Position numbers and translations under genes: made by a program
The notes under the pieces: generated by a model
The model's input: only the letters and a program-made list of their open reading frames with translations
What the model was told of the DNA's origin: nothing
Databases searched by the model: none
Assembly (NCBI RefSeq): GCF_900313025.1
Contig: NZ_OMPQ01000005.1
Coordinates: 124,001 to 188,000 of the forward strand
Direction of reading: 5' to 3'
Length of the DNA stretch: 64,000 nt
Origin: Pseudophaeobacter sp. EL27
GTDB lineage: Bacteria; Pseudomonadota; Alphaproteobacteria; Rhodobacterales; Rhodobacteraceae
Part shown: positions 33,309-43,281 of the stretch, piece after piece
Numbering within the stretch: position 1 is the first letter of the stretch
How the letters are laid out: every line of letters begins with the position of its first letter

Positions 33309-35012
33309 TCAGCCTGCCAATTCTTCAAGAGTGAGCGCCATGGTGCTTGCGGCACCTTCCTGCACATGGGTCAGCAGACCTGCATGTTCCGGCAACAGGC
33401 GTTTGATGTAGAACCGCGCCAGTTTTTCCCGCGGGCCACCCTTGTCGGCGATGGCCGCCGAGAGGTGGTAATGCCCGCCCAGAACCCGGGCAAAGGCGCG
33501 CAAATAGGGCACGGCCCCGGCAAATCGATCCTGCAGATCCTCCTGCTCCACCAGCCATTCGGTGGTTTCACGCAAGCTCTCGCAGGCCTGCCAGACGGCC
33601 TCTCCCATATTGGGATGGGTGGCCCGGGCGCCCTCGGCCTGAGCTTCGATTTCATCAATGATGCGATGGGCCATATCGCCGCCATCCATCATTTTGCGGG
33701 CCACCAGATCCATCGCCTGGATGCCATTGGTGCCCTCATAGATCGAGGTCACCCGCACATCGCGCAGGAACTGCGCTGCGCCGCTTTCCTCGATAAAGCC
33801 CATACCGCCATGCACCTGAATGCCCAGATCCGCCACCCGGATGCCGGTATCGGTGCCAAATGCCTTGGAGATCGGGGTGAGAAAGGCAGCCCGCGCCTTC
33901 CAGTCTGCCTCATCTGTGGCATTGCCCATATCGATGGCATGGGCGCAGGCCAGCATGATGGCGCGCGAGGCATAGGTATCGGCCTTCATCTCCATCAGCA
34001 TCCGGCGCACATCGGCGTGATCCGCGATTGAGCCCGAGGGCGTCTTGCCCTGTTTGCGCTCCAGCGCGTAGGCCATGGCCTGCTGATAGGCCCCTTCGCC
34101 AGCGCCAACGCCCTGCCCCCCCACGCCCAGCCGCGCATTGTTCATCATGGTGAACATCGCCGCCATGCCGCCATGCTCGGGGCCAACCAGCCAGCCTGTT
34201 GCACCGTCAAACTGCATCACACAGGTCGGGCTGCCGTGCAGGCCCATCTTATGCTCCAGGCTGACCACGCCCAGTGTATTGGCCGCTCCCAGGCTGCCAT
34301 CGGCGTTGGGCAGGTATTTGGGCACCAGGAACAGCGAGATGCCTTTGGTGCCCGGCACTCCGTCCGGCAACCGTGCCAGTACCAGATGGCAGATGTTGCC
34401 GCCAAAATCATTGTCGCCCCAGGAGATAAAGATCTTCTGGCCGGTGACCGCAAAACTACCATCACCATTGGGTTCCGCCTTGGAGCTGAGCGCCCCCACA
34501 TCAGAGCCCGCCTGCGGTTCGGTCAGGTTCATGGTGCCAGTCCATTCACCTGAGATCAGCTTGGGCAGATACATCTCTTTCAGTGCATCACTGGCATGAT
34601 GTTCCAGCGCCTCGATCTGGCCCTGGCTCATCAACGGCGCCAGCTGCAGCGACAGGCAGGCGCCCGACATCATCTCGTTCACCGCCGCCGTCAGGGTCAT
34701 CGGCAGCCCCATGCCGCCATGTTCAGGCGCAGCGCTCATGCCAATCCAACCGCCCTCGGCGATGGCCTTGAACCCTTCACCAAAACCGGGCGAAGTCCGC
34801 ACCACGCCGTTCTCCAGCTTTGCCGGCTGCAGATCACCACCGCGTTGCAGCGGCGCCATGACCTCGTCACACAGTTTGCCCGCCTCGGTCAGGATGGCCG
34901 TGACCAGATCACTGCTCGCCTCGCTGAACCGGTCAGTCTGGGCGATCTGGTCAAAGCCGATAACGGTGCTGAGCAGGAATTCATATTCGGATACGGGGGC
35001 ACGGAAGGTCAT
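33309..35012 (-). CDS. acyl-CoA dehydrogenase (DmdC-like long type)
   Basis: FAD-dependent acyl-CoA dehydrogenase of 567 aa, longer than the common 380-aa type because of an extra C-terminal domain, as in AidB and DmdC relatives. Family segments are MNLTEPQAGSDVGAL near residue 165, GQKIFISWGDND near 193, the central helical domain, VHGGMGFIEES near 410 and VTSIYEGTNGIQAMDL near 432. DmdC oxidises methylmercaptopropionyl-CoA, but Roseobacters carry several paralogues and the substrate is undecided. Electrons would pass to ETF and then to the ETF-QO encoded at 20-22 kb. The MBL hydrolase follows after 2 bp. Confidence 0.92.
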   Translation of the reverse strand: MTFRAPVSEYEFLLSTVIGFDQIAQTDRFSEASSDLVTAILTEAGKLCDEVMAPLQRGGDLQPAKLENGVVRTSPGFGEGFKAIAEGGWIGMSAAPEHGGMGLPMTLTAAVNEMMSGACLSLQLAPLMSQGQIEALEHHASDALKEMYLPKLISGEWTGTMNLTEPQAGSDVGALSSKAEPNGDGSFAVTGQKIFISWGDNDFGGNICHLVLARLPDGVPGTKGISLFLVPKYLPNADGSLGAANTLGVVSLEHKMGLHGSPTCVMQFDGATGWLVGPEHGGMAAMFTMMNNARLGVGGQGVGAGEGAYQQAMAYALERKQGKTPSGSIADHADVRRMLMEMKADTYASRAIMLACAHAIDMGNATDEADWKARAAFLTPISKAFGTDTGIRVADLGIQVHGGMGFIEESGAAQFLRDVRVTSIYEGTNGIQAMDLVARKMMDGGDMAHRIIDEIEAQAEGARATHPNMGEAVWQACESLRETTEWLVEQEDLQDRFAGAVPYLRAFARVLGGHYHLSAAIADKGGPREKLARFYIKRLLPEHAGLLTHVQEGAASTMALTLEELAG

Positions 35013-35164
35013 GGGCGTCCTCTTGGCGGCCTTGGGGATAATCGCGGGCGCAGGCTTGGCATTGCCAGACGTGCCCGGTATGTCTGTTGCGCTATCTATC
35101 AGGTAGCTGACCGATTACCTAACCTCCGCCCCCTTGCAATCAACCAAAACGCCGCGTCACCGAA

Positions 35165-36160
35165 ATGTCTCAAGATACCGCCCAAAATGCAACGCAAGTG
35201 CTGGATGCTTCGCCCGACGGGATTGCCCGTGCGGCGCAGCTGCTGCGCCAGGGCGATCTGGTCTCTTTCCCAACCGAGACCGTCTATGGGCTGGGTGCCG
35301 ATGCGCGCCGTGGCGATGCAGTTGCGGCGATCTATGCCGCCAAGGGACGCCCCAGTTTCAATCCGCTGATTGCGCATGTCGCCTCGGTTGAGGCCGCAAA
35401 ACGCTACGTCATCTGGAACGCCTGGGCCGAGTGCCTTGCTCGCGCCTTCTGGCCTGGTCCGCTGACGCTGGTGCTGCCGCTGAAACCGGGCCACGGCATC
35501 TCTGAACTGGTGACAGCAGGGCTCAATACTCTGGCCCTGCGGGTTCCGGCGCATCCCACGGCGCAGAACCTGCTGGCGGAACTGGGCGGCCCGGTGGCGG
35601 CCCCCTCGGCCAACCCTTCGGGCCGGATCAGCCCCACCACGGCGGATCACGTCATGGCAGGGCTTGCTGGGCGTATCGCCGCTGTGGTTGCGGATGGCCC
35701 CTGCACAGTAGGAGTGGAATCCACCATTGTCGGCCTGGCAGGAGAGGCCCCCCAGCTGCTGCGCCCTGGCGGCTTGGCGGCTGAGCAGATCGAGGCGGTT
35801 CTGGGCCAGCCTCTGAGGGGTCGCGACCTCCACGATCCCCTGACAGCGCCCGGCCAGCTCCTGTCCCATTACGCGCCACAGGAGCGGGTGCGGCTCAATG
35901 CAACAGAAGCACGCGCGGGCGAATGCTACCTGGGATTTGGCCCGCACCGTGGCGCCCGCGCCGATGATCTCACCCTGTCCGACACAGGCGATCTGGGAGA
36001 GGCCGCTGCCAATCTCTTTGGCCACCTCCACCGACTGGACGCCCTGGGACTGCCCATCGCCGTGGCCCCAATCCCCGAAACCGGCCTGGGTGTTGCCATA
36101 AATGACCGGCTGCGCCGTGCCGCGGCGCCGCGCGACGCCGCCCCCTGCAATCAGGAATAA
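35165..36160 (+). CDS. L-threonylcarbamoyladenylate synthase (Sua5-type)
   Basis: Makes threonylcarbamoyl-AMP from threonine, bicarbonate and ATP for the universal t6A37 tRNA modification. 331 aa, the long Sua5/YwlC form: an N-terminal YrdC domain (about residues 15-205) with FPTETVYGLGADA, AAKGRPSFNPLI and PSANPSGRISPT, plus a C-terminal Sua5 domain (about 220-320). It diverges from the acyl-CoA dehydrogenase and is convergent with the YqgE gene. Confidence 0.94.
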   Translation: MSQDTAQNATQVLDASPDGIARAAQLLRQGDLVSFPTETVYGLGADARRGDAVAAIYAAKGRPSFNPLIAHVASVEAAKRYVIWNAWAECLARAFWPGPLTLVLPLKPGHGISELVTAGLNTLALRVPAHPTAQNLLAELGGPVAAPSANPSGRISPTTADHVMAGLAGRIAAVVADGPCTVGVESTIVGLAGEAPQLLRPGGLAAEQIEAVLGQPLRGRDLHDPLTAPGQLLSHYAPQERVRLNATEARAGECYLGFGPHRGARADDLTLSDTGDLGEAAANLFGHLHRLDALGLPIAVAPIPETGLGVAINDRLRRAAAPRDAAPCNQE

Positions 36161-36174
36161 AGACTTACGCGCCT

Positions 36175-36732
36175 TCAGGCCGTGCCCGCGCTGGCCGAGA
36201 GCGACAGGGGATCAATCCCCAAAGAGCCAAGCGCCGCGCCCCATTTCTCACTATCTGCGGTGTCAAAGATCAGCGCATCCGTGCTCTCGGCGGTGAGCCA
36301 GCCATTGGCAATGATCTCTGCCTCCAGCTGCCCCGGTCCCCATCCCGCATAGCCAAGCATGATCAGCAGCTTTTCGGGACCGCTTCCCTGAGCAATATCC
36401 TCCAGAATATCCAGAGTGGCAGTCATGCCATAGCCAGGCGGCACCACCAGGGCATTGATGCTGGATTCATAGTCCTTTGAGTGCAGCACAAAGCCACGCT
36501 GGGTCTCCACCGGCCCGCCAAAGCGGATCGCCTCTGCGCCTCGGCCCTCTTCAGCCACCGGGATCTCCAACTGGTCGAGCAGATTGCTCAGTTGCACTTC
36601 GGGGGCGACCTTGTTGATAATCAGCCCCATGGCGCCCTCGTCGCTATGCGAGCAAAGGAAAACAACCGAGTGTTCAAACCGAGGATCGCCAATGCCCGGC
36701 ATCGCGATCAGTAATGTCCCGGTGAGATCCAT
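36175..36732 (-). CDS. YqgE/AlgH family protein
   Basis: A 185-aa protein of UPF0301 (YqgE/AlgH), of undefined biochemical function. The sequence starts MDLTGTLLIAMPGIGDPRFE and contains HSDEGAMGLIINK, FGGPVETQRGFVLH and GYAGWGPGQLEAEI, all typical. AGGGCAGGA precedes the ATG at 36732; the frame is open upstream but unconserved. It diverges from the DsbD-N-like gene. Confidence 0.94.
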   Translation of the reverse strand: MDLTGTLLIAMPGIGDPRFEHSVVFLCSHSDEGAMGLIINKVAPEVQLSNLLDQLEIPVAEEGRGAEAIRFGGPVETQRGFVLHSKDYESSINALVVPPGYGMTATLDILEDIAQGSGPEKLLIMLGYAGWGPGQLEAEIIANGWLTAESTDALIFDTADSEKWGAALGSLGIDPLSLSASAGTA

Positions 36733-36891
36733 ATCCTGCCCTTTCCCTTGGCACCTACTGCATTTTTCCAGCATGCCGCTGTGCTCTCCAAGGTGCAAGG
36801 GCCTGTGAAGGATCCGGTCACAACAGCGCAGTTCAGCATTTAACCAGATCGTGACTTGGCAATTGCCCCGCAACAGACCATTTATATTCTC

Positions 36892-37779
36892 ATGAGCGAA
36901 TATAGCCCCCGTCCCGATCCGACACTCGCCCCAGCAAAACCAGCTCGCGGCCTGCGCAACCTGCTGGCTGCCGCTGTTGCGAGCCTCGCCGCAGGTTTCG
37001 CCCCAATGGCAGTCAGCGCCCAAAGCGCCCTGCCAGCGACGACGGATGAATTGGTTCAGGTCGAGATCCTAGACGGCGGCATTGCCCCGGACGGGACCTA
37101 TACCGGGGCGCTGCGCCTGACCCTTCAGGGGGGGTGGAAGACCTATTGGCGCGCCCCTGGCGAGGCCGGCATTCCGCCCCGTTTCACCTGGCGTGGCTCG
37201 CGCAATGTGGGTGAAATGTCGATGACCTGGCCCGCACCAGAGGTCTTCTCGACCTCTGGCTATCAGACCATCGGCTATCATGACCAGCTGGTGCTGCCGA
37301 TCCGCATCACCCCCGAAAAACCGGGCCGCCCGGTGCGCCTGAAAGGGCGGATGGAGCTGGGCATCTGCAAGGATGTCTGCGTGCCCTCCGAGCTCTCCTT
37401 TGACCACCAGCTTGATTCTGATGCCGGGCGCAATCCGACCATTGTCGCCGCGCTGGCCAGCCGCCCCTATTCCGCCCGCGAGGCCGGGGTCTCGGCCAGC
37501 ACCTGCCGCCTGAGGCCAACCAGATACGGCATCGAAGTCGAAGCCCGCATCACCATGCCCAGCGCCGGCGGCACCGAAGTTGCTGTAATCGAATCCGGCT
37601 CTCCCCATGTGTATGCCGGGGCAACCACCACCTCGCGCAGCGGGCGCACCCTGGTGGCCAAGTCCGAGCTGCTGCCCGCCCGCGCAGGCGCCCTGCCTGC
37701 GGTGGACCGCTCGCAATTGCGGATCACCGTGTTGGGGCAAAAACATGCGGTGGATATATCCGGCTGCACCGCCGGATAA
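36892..37779 (+). CDS. DsbD N-terminal-domain-like exported protein
   Basis: An exported protein of 295 aa with a signal peptide (about residues 20-44 from ATG 36892) and a domain resembling the periplasmic alpha domain of the thiol-disulfide interchange protein DsbD (PF11412): GGWKTYWRAPGEAGIPPRF and GICKDVCVPSE, whose cysteine pair would be the redox site. Unlike DsbD it has no transmembrane or thioredoxin domain. It may pass reducing equivalents to an envelope partner, perhaps a TlpA-like protein such as the one at 6.3 kb; that link is only inferred. It is followed by the NUDIX gene after 18 bp. Confidence 0.85.
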   Translation: MSEYSPRPDPTLAPAKPARGLRNLLAAAVASLAAGFAPMAVSAQSALPATTDELVQVEILDGGIAPDGTYTGALRLTLQGGWKTYWRAPGEAGIPPRFTWRGSRNVGEMSMTWPAPEVFSTSGYQTIGYHDQLVLPIRITPEKPGRPVRLKGRMELGICKDVCVPSELSFDHQLDSDAGRNPTIVAALASRPYSAREAGVSASTCRLRPTRYGIEVEARITMPSAGGTEVAVIESGSPHVYAGATTTSRSGRTLVAKSELLPARAGALPAVDRSQLRITVLGQKHAVDISGCTAG

Positions 37780-37797
37780 GCACGAGGTCGCGCGCAA

Positions 37798-38232
37798 ATG
37801 TCTTTGATCCAACCCGCCCGCCCCGTTCTGGGAGCGATTGCCGTTGTCTACCATCAGGGGCAGGTGATTCTGATCCAACGCAAAACCGAGCCCAATCTGG
37901 GCTGGTGGGGGTTTCCCGGCGGCCATGTTGAGCTGGGTGAGACTGCCATGCAGGCTGCTACCCGCGAACTGTTTGAGGAAACCAGTGTCATTGCCCGCCC
38001 GCTGAACTACCTGACCAATATCGACGTCCTGCTGCGGAATGAGGCAGGCGAGATACAAAAACAATATCTGCTCACGGCAGTGCTCTGTGCCTATGAGAGC
38101 GGCACCCCAGTGCCTGATGATGATGCGCAGCAGGCCTGCTGGCTGCCGGTTGATGAGCTCGAAAACCGGGGGTTGGAGCTGATCGATCAGGTCGCCGAGG
38201 TGGCCCGTCTGGCACAGCGCAAGATGACCTAG
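37798..38232 (+). CDS. NUDIX hydrolase
   Basis: A 144-aa NUDIX domain protein. The Nudix box runs G-H-V-E-L-G-E then RELFEET (GX5EX7REUXEEXGU pattern, with T in the last Gly position) near residues 41-63. It would hydrolyse a nucleoside diphosphate linked to another moiety; the substrate cannot be told. It lies 18 bp after the DsbD-N-like gene, so probably cotranscribed, and is convergent with the RND permease gene. Confidence 0.92.
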   Translation: MSLIQPARPVLGAIAVVYHQGQVILIQRKTEPNLGWWGFPGGHVELGETAMQAATRELFEETSVIARPLNYLTNIDVLLRNEAGEIQKQYLLTAVLCAYESGTPVPDDDAQQACWLPVDELENRGLELIDQVAEVARLAQRKMT

Positions 38233-38253
38233 GCCAAGCTCACGCTGGGAACC

Positions 38254-41200
38254 CTAGGCCGCCCGGCCTCGCCGCAGAGCAAAGACCGTGGCCGAGATCA
38301 GATAGGCCAGCAGTGACAACACTGCGATACCGCCCAGCGCCAGCAATAGCCCGGCCCGCACCGGGTCCAGCCCGGCCAGCGCCGGCACTGTACTGCGCAA
38401 AATAGGGTGCAACGCACCGGTGGCCATCGCCCAACCGAGACTGACACCCAACCAGCCCAGTTGCAGCACCCCGGTGCCCAGAACCAACCAACGCAAGGGA
38501 TTACCCCCGCCGCGCAGCGCCCGGCGCAGGGCGGTCACGGGTCGCGCCGCATCTTGTTGGATCGCTACCAAGGCGGGCACCACCAAAAGCACCAGAAACA
38601 TGCCAAAACCCAGGCCATAGACCAGCGTAATCACCGTTGGTTTCAGGAACTGCGCCTGTTGCGAGCTTTCATACATCAAAGGTGCCAGCCCCAGCACTGT
38701 GGTCAGGGTGGTCAGCATCACCGGCCGCAACCGATCCGCCGCCCCGTCAATGATTGATGGCACCAGTCCACGGGTCTCGGCATATTCGTCGATTGTGGTC
38801 ACCAGAACGATGGAATCATTGATGATGATCCCCGTCATCCCCAACAGACCGATCACCGTGAACATGCTCAGCGGCACCTCCCACAGATAATGCCCCCAGA
38901 TGGTCCCCACCAGACCGAAGGGAATGATCGCCATGACCACAATGGGCCGGGTCCAGCTGCCAAAGATCCAGGCCAGCACCAGATAAATTCCCGCCAGACA
39001 GAGGATCAGCCCGGTGCGCGCATCGTTGAGAAACTTGTCTTCCTGCTCGCTAAGGCCACTCAGGCGCCATTCCACCTGTCGACGGCTGGCAATATCCGGC
39101 AGGATTTCTTCCTCCAGCGCCTTGCCGATGTCGGCGGCGCGGGTTGGATCATCCTCTGAGATATCGCCGGTGACGCTGATCAGGCGAATGCCGTTTTCCC
39201 GCCGCACGGTGGAAAACCCGGTACGCTGACTGACCGAGACGATATCGGACAGCGGCACATAGATACCGCCAGGGCTGCGCATCAGGGTGCGCTCCAGAAA
39301 ATCCGCCGACAGCTCATTGCGGGGCAGTTCCACCCGGATTTCGGCGCTGCGCGGCCCATCGGGATAGGTCGCCGCCTCAATACCATTCAGCCGCGCGCGC
39401 AGCGCCCGCCCCAGGGTGTCGATGGTAAAGTTCAGCGACTGCCCCTGTGGGGTCAGCTCCAGCACCACCTCTTCTTTGTCATAGGCGAGGTTGTCCTCCA
39501 CTGCGGACACCTCGGGGTAGCGCAGCAGGGCGTTCTTCAGATCCTCGGAGGCGCCTTTGAGCACCTGAACATCGGCACCGTAGAATTGCACATCCAGCGC
39601 ATCACCACCGGGGCCAGAGCGCCAGCTGCGAAAGCTGACGGATTCGACCAGCGGGTGGTTCTGCACCTCTTCCTGCAGCTCCGCCACAAAGGCAAAGCTG
39701 GAATAGTCAGGCCGCAGATCCGCGTCGATCAGCTCGATCGAGATGCCGCCCAACAGATCCTTATCCTTGGCATCCACCCCGGACATGCCGCGCCCAGCAT
39801 TGCCGCCGACCTCAGCGATGACAAAATCCACCGGATTGATGTCTTCGTAGCGCTCTGCAAAAGAGGCGCCGGTGGCGGCGGTTGCGCGCTGCATCTCCGC
39901 CATCATCATCAGGGTGTCGGCGCGGGTGGCGCCTTCGGCCATGGCAAAGTTACCGGTGACAGAGCCACGTTCCGGCGCGTTGAAGAACCGCCATTTCACA
40001 TCGCCGCCAATGAACAGTGCCATCTGGCTGGCCAGAATGGTCAAGGCCCCCGCCAGCACCACATAGCGCGCCTGTACCACCAGCGACATCAGCGGACGGA
40101 ACAGATGGTCCCGGCACCAGCGAAATCCGCGGTTGACGATGCGATTGGGCCAGTCATACCAGTGATCCTTTTGCGCATGGGTCAGCGCATGGGCCATGTG
40201 ATGCGGCAGGATCAAAAAGCACTCCATCAGCGAGGCCGCCAGCACCGCAATCACCGTGAAGGGAATATCGCGGATCAAATCGCCAAAGCGCCCGCCGATC
40301 GCCGTCAGCCCAAAGAAGGCAATGATGGTGGTCAGCGTGGCGGCAAAAACCGGCATCGCCATGCGACGGGCAGCATTTTCCGCCGCCTGCATCGGGGTCT
40401 CGCCTAGGCGGCGCACCCGGAAATCGGCGTGCTCGCCCACCACGATGGCGTCATCCACCACGATGCCAAGGGTAATGATCAGACCAAAAAGGCTGATCAT
40501 ATTGATGGTAATCCCGGCGGCATACATCAGCGCCACGGCGGCAAACATCGCCGCCGGAATGCCCGCCGCCACCCAAAAGGCGATGCGGGTATTGAGGAAC
40601 AAAAACAGCAGGGCCAGCACCAGCCCTAGCCCCATCAACCCATTGTCGATCAGGATATCCAACCGGTCAGAGATCCGCTCGGCGCGGGTGCGTATGAGCT
40701 CGGCTTTGACGCCCTGCGGCAGGGTGACTTGCAACGCATCGACCACCTCCTGCACCTGGGCCTGAATGGCAATGGCATTGCCCAGATCCGAGCGGTCTAC
40801 CCGGATCGACATGGCCGGGTTTTCCCCGACAAAGTAGGAGCGGTTGCGATCCACGCCTTCGCGCGTGACCTGCGCCAGATCGCCAATGGTCAGCACCGAG
40901 CCATCGGCTTCGGTGCGCAGCACGATGCCTTCGATCTCTTCCGGGCTGCGCTTTTCGCGCCCCGTGCGCACCCGCGTATTGGCACCCGTCACATCCCCGG
41001 CCGGATCTGCATCGACCTCGGCCGCGATGGCGCTGGCGATATCGCTCATGGTGATGTCATGGGTGATCAGGCTGTAAGAGGGCACCTCGACCAGGGTTTG
41101 TGGTGCAGCAAAGCCGCGAATGGTGGTGCGGGTGACGCCAACCTCAAAGAGGCGCACCACCAGCTCATCGGCAAAAAGGCCCAGCTGTTCCGGTGCCAAT

Positions 41201-41655
41201 GGCCCCGAAATCACCACATCCGTCACCCGATCACGCCAGGCGCCCCGCCGCACCGTGGGATCATCAGCCTCTTCTGGCAGGGTTGTGATGGCGTCCACCG
41301 CCGATTGCACATCATCTGCGGCCAGCGCCATATCCCAGCCGGGTTCAAAATCCAGCACGATCGAGGCGCTGCCTTCACGCGACGAGGCCGCACTTTCCTC
41401 GACCCCGTCCACTGCCAAAAGCGAGGGCTCCAGCACCTGCACAATGGCCCCGTCGACATCCTCAGGGCCGGCCCCATCCCAGGTGACACTGACGGTTACG
41501 GACTCAACAATGACATCGGGAAAGAACTGCGCCCGCATCTTTGGGATTGCCGCTGTACCCAGCAGCAAAAGCACCAGCAACAACAGGTTGGCGGCGGTGC
41601 GGTGGCGGGTGAAATAGCTTAGCAGGCCACCAGCCGGGCGAGAGAGATCACGCAT
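38254..41655 (-). CDS. RND family efflux transporter permease
   Basis: Inner-membrane proton-driven pump of 1133 aa with the RND layout: an N-terminal helix (LLLLVLLLLGTAAIP), two large periplasmic loops and two bundles of helices (about residues 335-530 and 880-1125). Family segments include FGLIITLGIVVDDAIVVGEH near 400. The N-terminus (MRAQFFPDV) and overall layout place it with AcrB/CusA-like pumps, but drug or metal specificity is not readable. It starts 3 bp after the adaptor stop. No outer-membrane factor or regulator is next to it. Confidence 0.94.
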   Translation of the reverse strand: MRDLSRPAGGLLSYFTRHRTAANLLLLVLLLLGTAAIPKMRAQFFPDVIVESVTVSVTWDGAGPEDVDGAIVQVLEPSLLAVDGVEESAASSREGSASIVLDFEPGWDMALAADDVQSAVDAITTLPEEADDPTVRRGAWRDRVTDVVISGPLAPEQLGLFADELVVRLFEVGVTRTTIRGFAAPQTLVEVPSYSLITHDITMSDIASAIAAEVDADPAGDVTGANTRVRTGREKRSPEEIEGIVLRTEADGSVLTIGDLAQVTREGVDRNRSYFVGENPAMSIRVDRSDLGNAIAIQAQVQEVVDALQVTLPQGVKAELIRTRAERISDRLDILIDNGLMGLGLVLALLFLFLNTRIAFWVAAGIPAAMFAAVALMYAAGITINMISLFGLIITLGIVVDDAIVVGEHADFRVRRLGETPMQAAENAARRMAMPVFAATLTTIIAFFGLTAIGGRFGDLIRDIPFTVIAVLAASLMECFLILPHHMAHALTHAQKDHWYDWPNRIVNRGFRWCRDHLFRPLMSLVVQARYVVLAGALTILASQMALFIGGDVKWRFFNAPERGSVTGNFAMAEGATRADTLMMMAEMQRATAATGASFAERYEDINPVDFVIAEVGGNAGRGMSGVDAKDKDLLGGISIELIDADLRPDYSSFAFVAELQEEVQNHPLVESVSFRSWRSGPGGDALDVQFYGADVQVLKGASEDLKNALLRYPEVSAVEDNLAYDKEEVVLELTPQGQSLNFTIDTLGRALRARLNGIEAATYPDGPRSAEIRVELPRNELSADFLERTLMRSPGGIYVPLSDIVSVSQRTGFSTVRRENGIRLISVTGDISEDDPTRAADIGKALEEEILPDIASRRQVEWRLSGLSEQEDKFLNDARTGLILCLAGIYLVLAWIFGSWTRPIVVMAIIPFGLVGTIWGHYLWEVPLSMFTVIGLLGMTGIIINDSIVLVTTIDEYAETRGLVPSIIDGAADRLRPVMLTTLTTVLGLAPLMYESSQQAQFLKPTVITLVYGLGFGMFLVLLVVPALVAIQQDAARPVTALRRALRGGGNPLRWLVLGTGVLQLGWLGVSLGWAMATGALHPILRSTVPALAGLDPVRAGLLLALGGIAVLSLLAYLISATVFALRRGRAA

Positions 41656-41658
41656 GGA

Positions 41659-43119
41659 TTATCCCCCCATCCGGGCTTCGATCCTATTGACCAGCTTGGC
41701 CGGAACCTGCGCCTTGGCCAGGGCCGCCAGCATCCGCTCCTTGGCGGCTTCTGGCAGACGGGCGCTGTCTTCGATGGCGGCCACCAGTTTGGCGCGACGC
41801 TCTTCCGAAAGCTCAATCATTTCAGGCAAGGGGGCCACAGCGGCTTCTGCGCCTTGATGCAGGGGACGCACCCGGATGCCAGCCCCCAACAGCGGTGTGC
41901 GCCCGGTGACCACCTGCCGCCCCTCCAGCCCTGCGCCCCGGATCAGCACGTCATCGCCCTGTCGGCGCATCAGCTCGACCGGCAAGGACTCCAGCCGATC
42001 CTCCGCGCCCAGCACCAGAACGGTCCCGTCAGAGCCCAGCGCCGAAGAGGGCACTCGCGCCACAGCTGCGAGCGGCGGCTCACTGACTTTTACGGTGACA
42101 AAATCTCCGGGTTTGAAGCCCGGCGTCAGATCCAGACTCGCATAGAGCAGACGTCCGGTCTGCCCATCGCCCACTGCGCCGCTGGCGCGCGACAGCTGAC
42201 CAGTTGCCTCAAGCCCGGCACCTGCCGCATCCAGTGTCACCCGGACCGGTGCCGCCGTGAGCCGCCCGTCAGCGCCCAGCAGGCGGGCATATTGCAGGGT
42301 GGAGACACGAAACACTGCCTCCAACTGGTCTGCATCAACCAGTTCTGCCAGTTTTTCATTCACCGAGACCAGCCGCCCTTCAACCAGCGTCACCGCCTGT
42401 AGGGTGCCATCAAACCCGGCGCGCAGAGTGGTATCCGCCAGATCGCGGGTGGCGGTCTCCAGGGCAATCTGGCTGCGTGCCACGCGGGTAGCAGCCTGAT
42501 CGACACGGGCCTCGGCCTGGCTGACCGCCTGACGGCGTGAAATCACCGATTGGCGGGCCTGCACCGCTGTCAGCTCTGCGGCCTCAACCGCAGCCGTGGT
42601 ACCAACGCCGCGTTCCTGCAGATCAAGCTGGCGTTGATGCGCCCGGGCGCGCAACTGCGCCTGATCCTGGGTCGCCTCGAGTTCATCATTGGCCAGGATG
42701 AGATCCCGGCCCGCGTCACGCTCTTCAGCGCGGGAATCCAGCATATCCGCCTCGGCCTGATCCAAAGCTGCCTGCGCATCTGATGGATCGATCTGCATCA
42801 GGATCTCGCCTGCGCGCACCTGGCCGCCTTCTTCAAAACGCTCAGACAGCTGGGTGATCCGCCCGCCCTGGGCGCTGCGCAATTCCAGCGTACGGCGGCT
42901 CTCAACCCGGCCAAAGGCGATAAGTTCGGGGGTGATCTCCTTCAGCTTGGCACTCACAAGGTTCACCGCAAAAATGCGTTCGCGCACCGGAGGTTTGCGA
43001 GGTTCGGCGTTCATCCGCGTCTGCACAGCCCCAATGACCATCTGCCCCGCATAGAGCATCAGCGCAGCCGTTACCGCGGCCAGAAACAAACCCGTCAAAC
43101 TATGCCGCAAAAAGCGCAT
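41659..43119 (-). CDS. RND efflux periplasmic adaptor subunit
   Basis: Membrane-fusion protein of 486 aa. An N-terminal anchor (about residues 8-30) is followed by a biotinyl-lipoyl half (AQGGRITQLSERFEEGGQVRAG near 85), a long coiled-coil hairpin (about 120-215), the second lipoyl half and a beta-barrel domain. It couples the permease to an outer-membrane channel. AAGGAACAG precedes the start. The two genes form an operon; the 160 bp upstream of it probably hold the promoter. The C-terminal helix (about 435-486) is longer than in many adaptors. Confidence 0.93.
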   Translation of the reverse strand: MRFLRHSLTGLFLAAVTAALMLYAGQMVIGAVQTRMNAEPRKPPVRERIFAVNLVSAKLKEITPELIAFGRVESRRTLELRSAQGGRITQLSERFEEGGQVRAGEILMQIDPSDAQAALDQAEADMLDSRAEERDAGRDLILANDELEATQDQAQLRARAHQRQLDLQERGVGTTAAVEAAELTAVQARQSVISRRQAVSQAEARVDQAATRVARSQIALETATRDLADTTLRAGFDGTLQAVTLVEGRLVSVNEKLAELVDADQLEAVFRVSTLQYARLLGADGRLTAAPVRVTLDAAGAGLEATGQLSRASGAVGDGQTGRLLYASLDLTPGFKPGDFVTVKVSEPPLAAVARVPSSALGSDGTVLVLGAEDRLESLPVELMRRQGDDVLIRGAGLEGRQVVTGRTPLLGAGIRVRPLHQGAEAAVAPLPEMIELSEERRAKLVAAIEDSARLPEAAKERMLAALAKAQVPAKLVNRIEARMGG

Positions 43120-43281
43120 GCTCTGTTCCTTTTGGTGGCCGGGGACCTCCCCGTGCTACCTTATCAATTTAGCTCTTGCGCCAAAGATGGCACCGCACAG
43201 GGAGCGCTCCCCGGGCAGTAATCCCTTGGCAGATATCACTGAACATAGTGTTCGTCTTGAGGTTTTACACGTAGAGCAGCG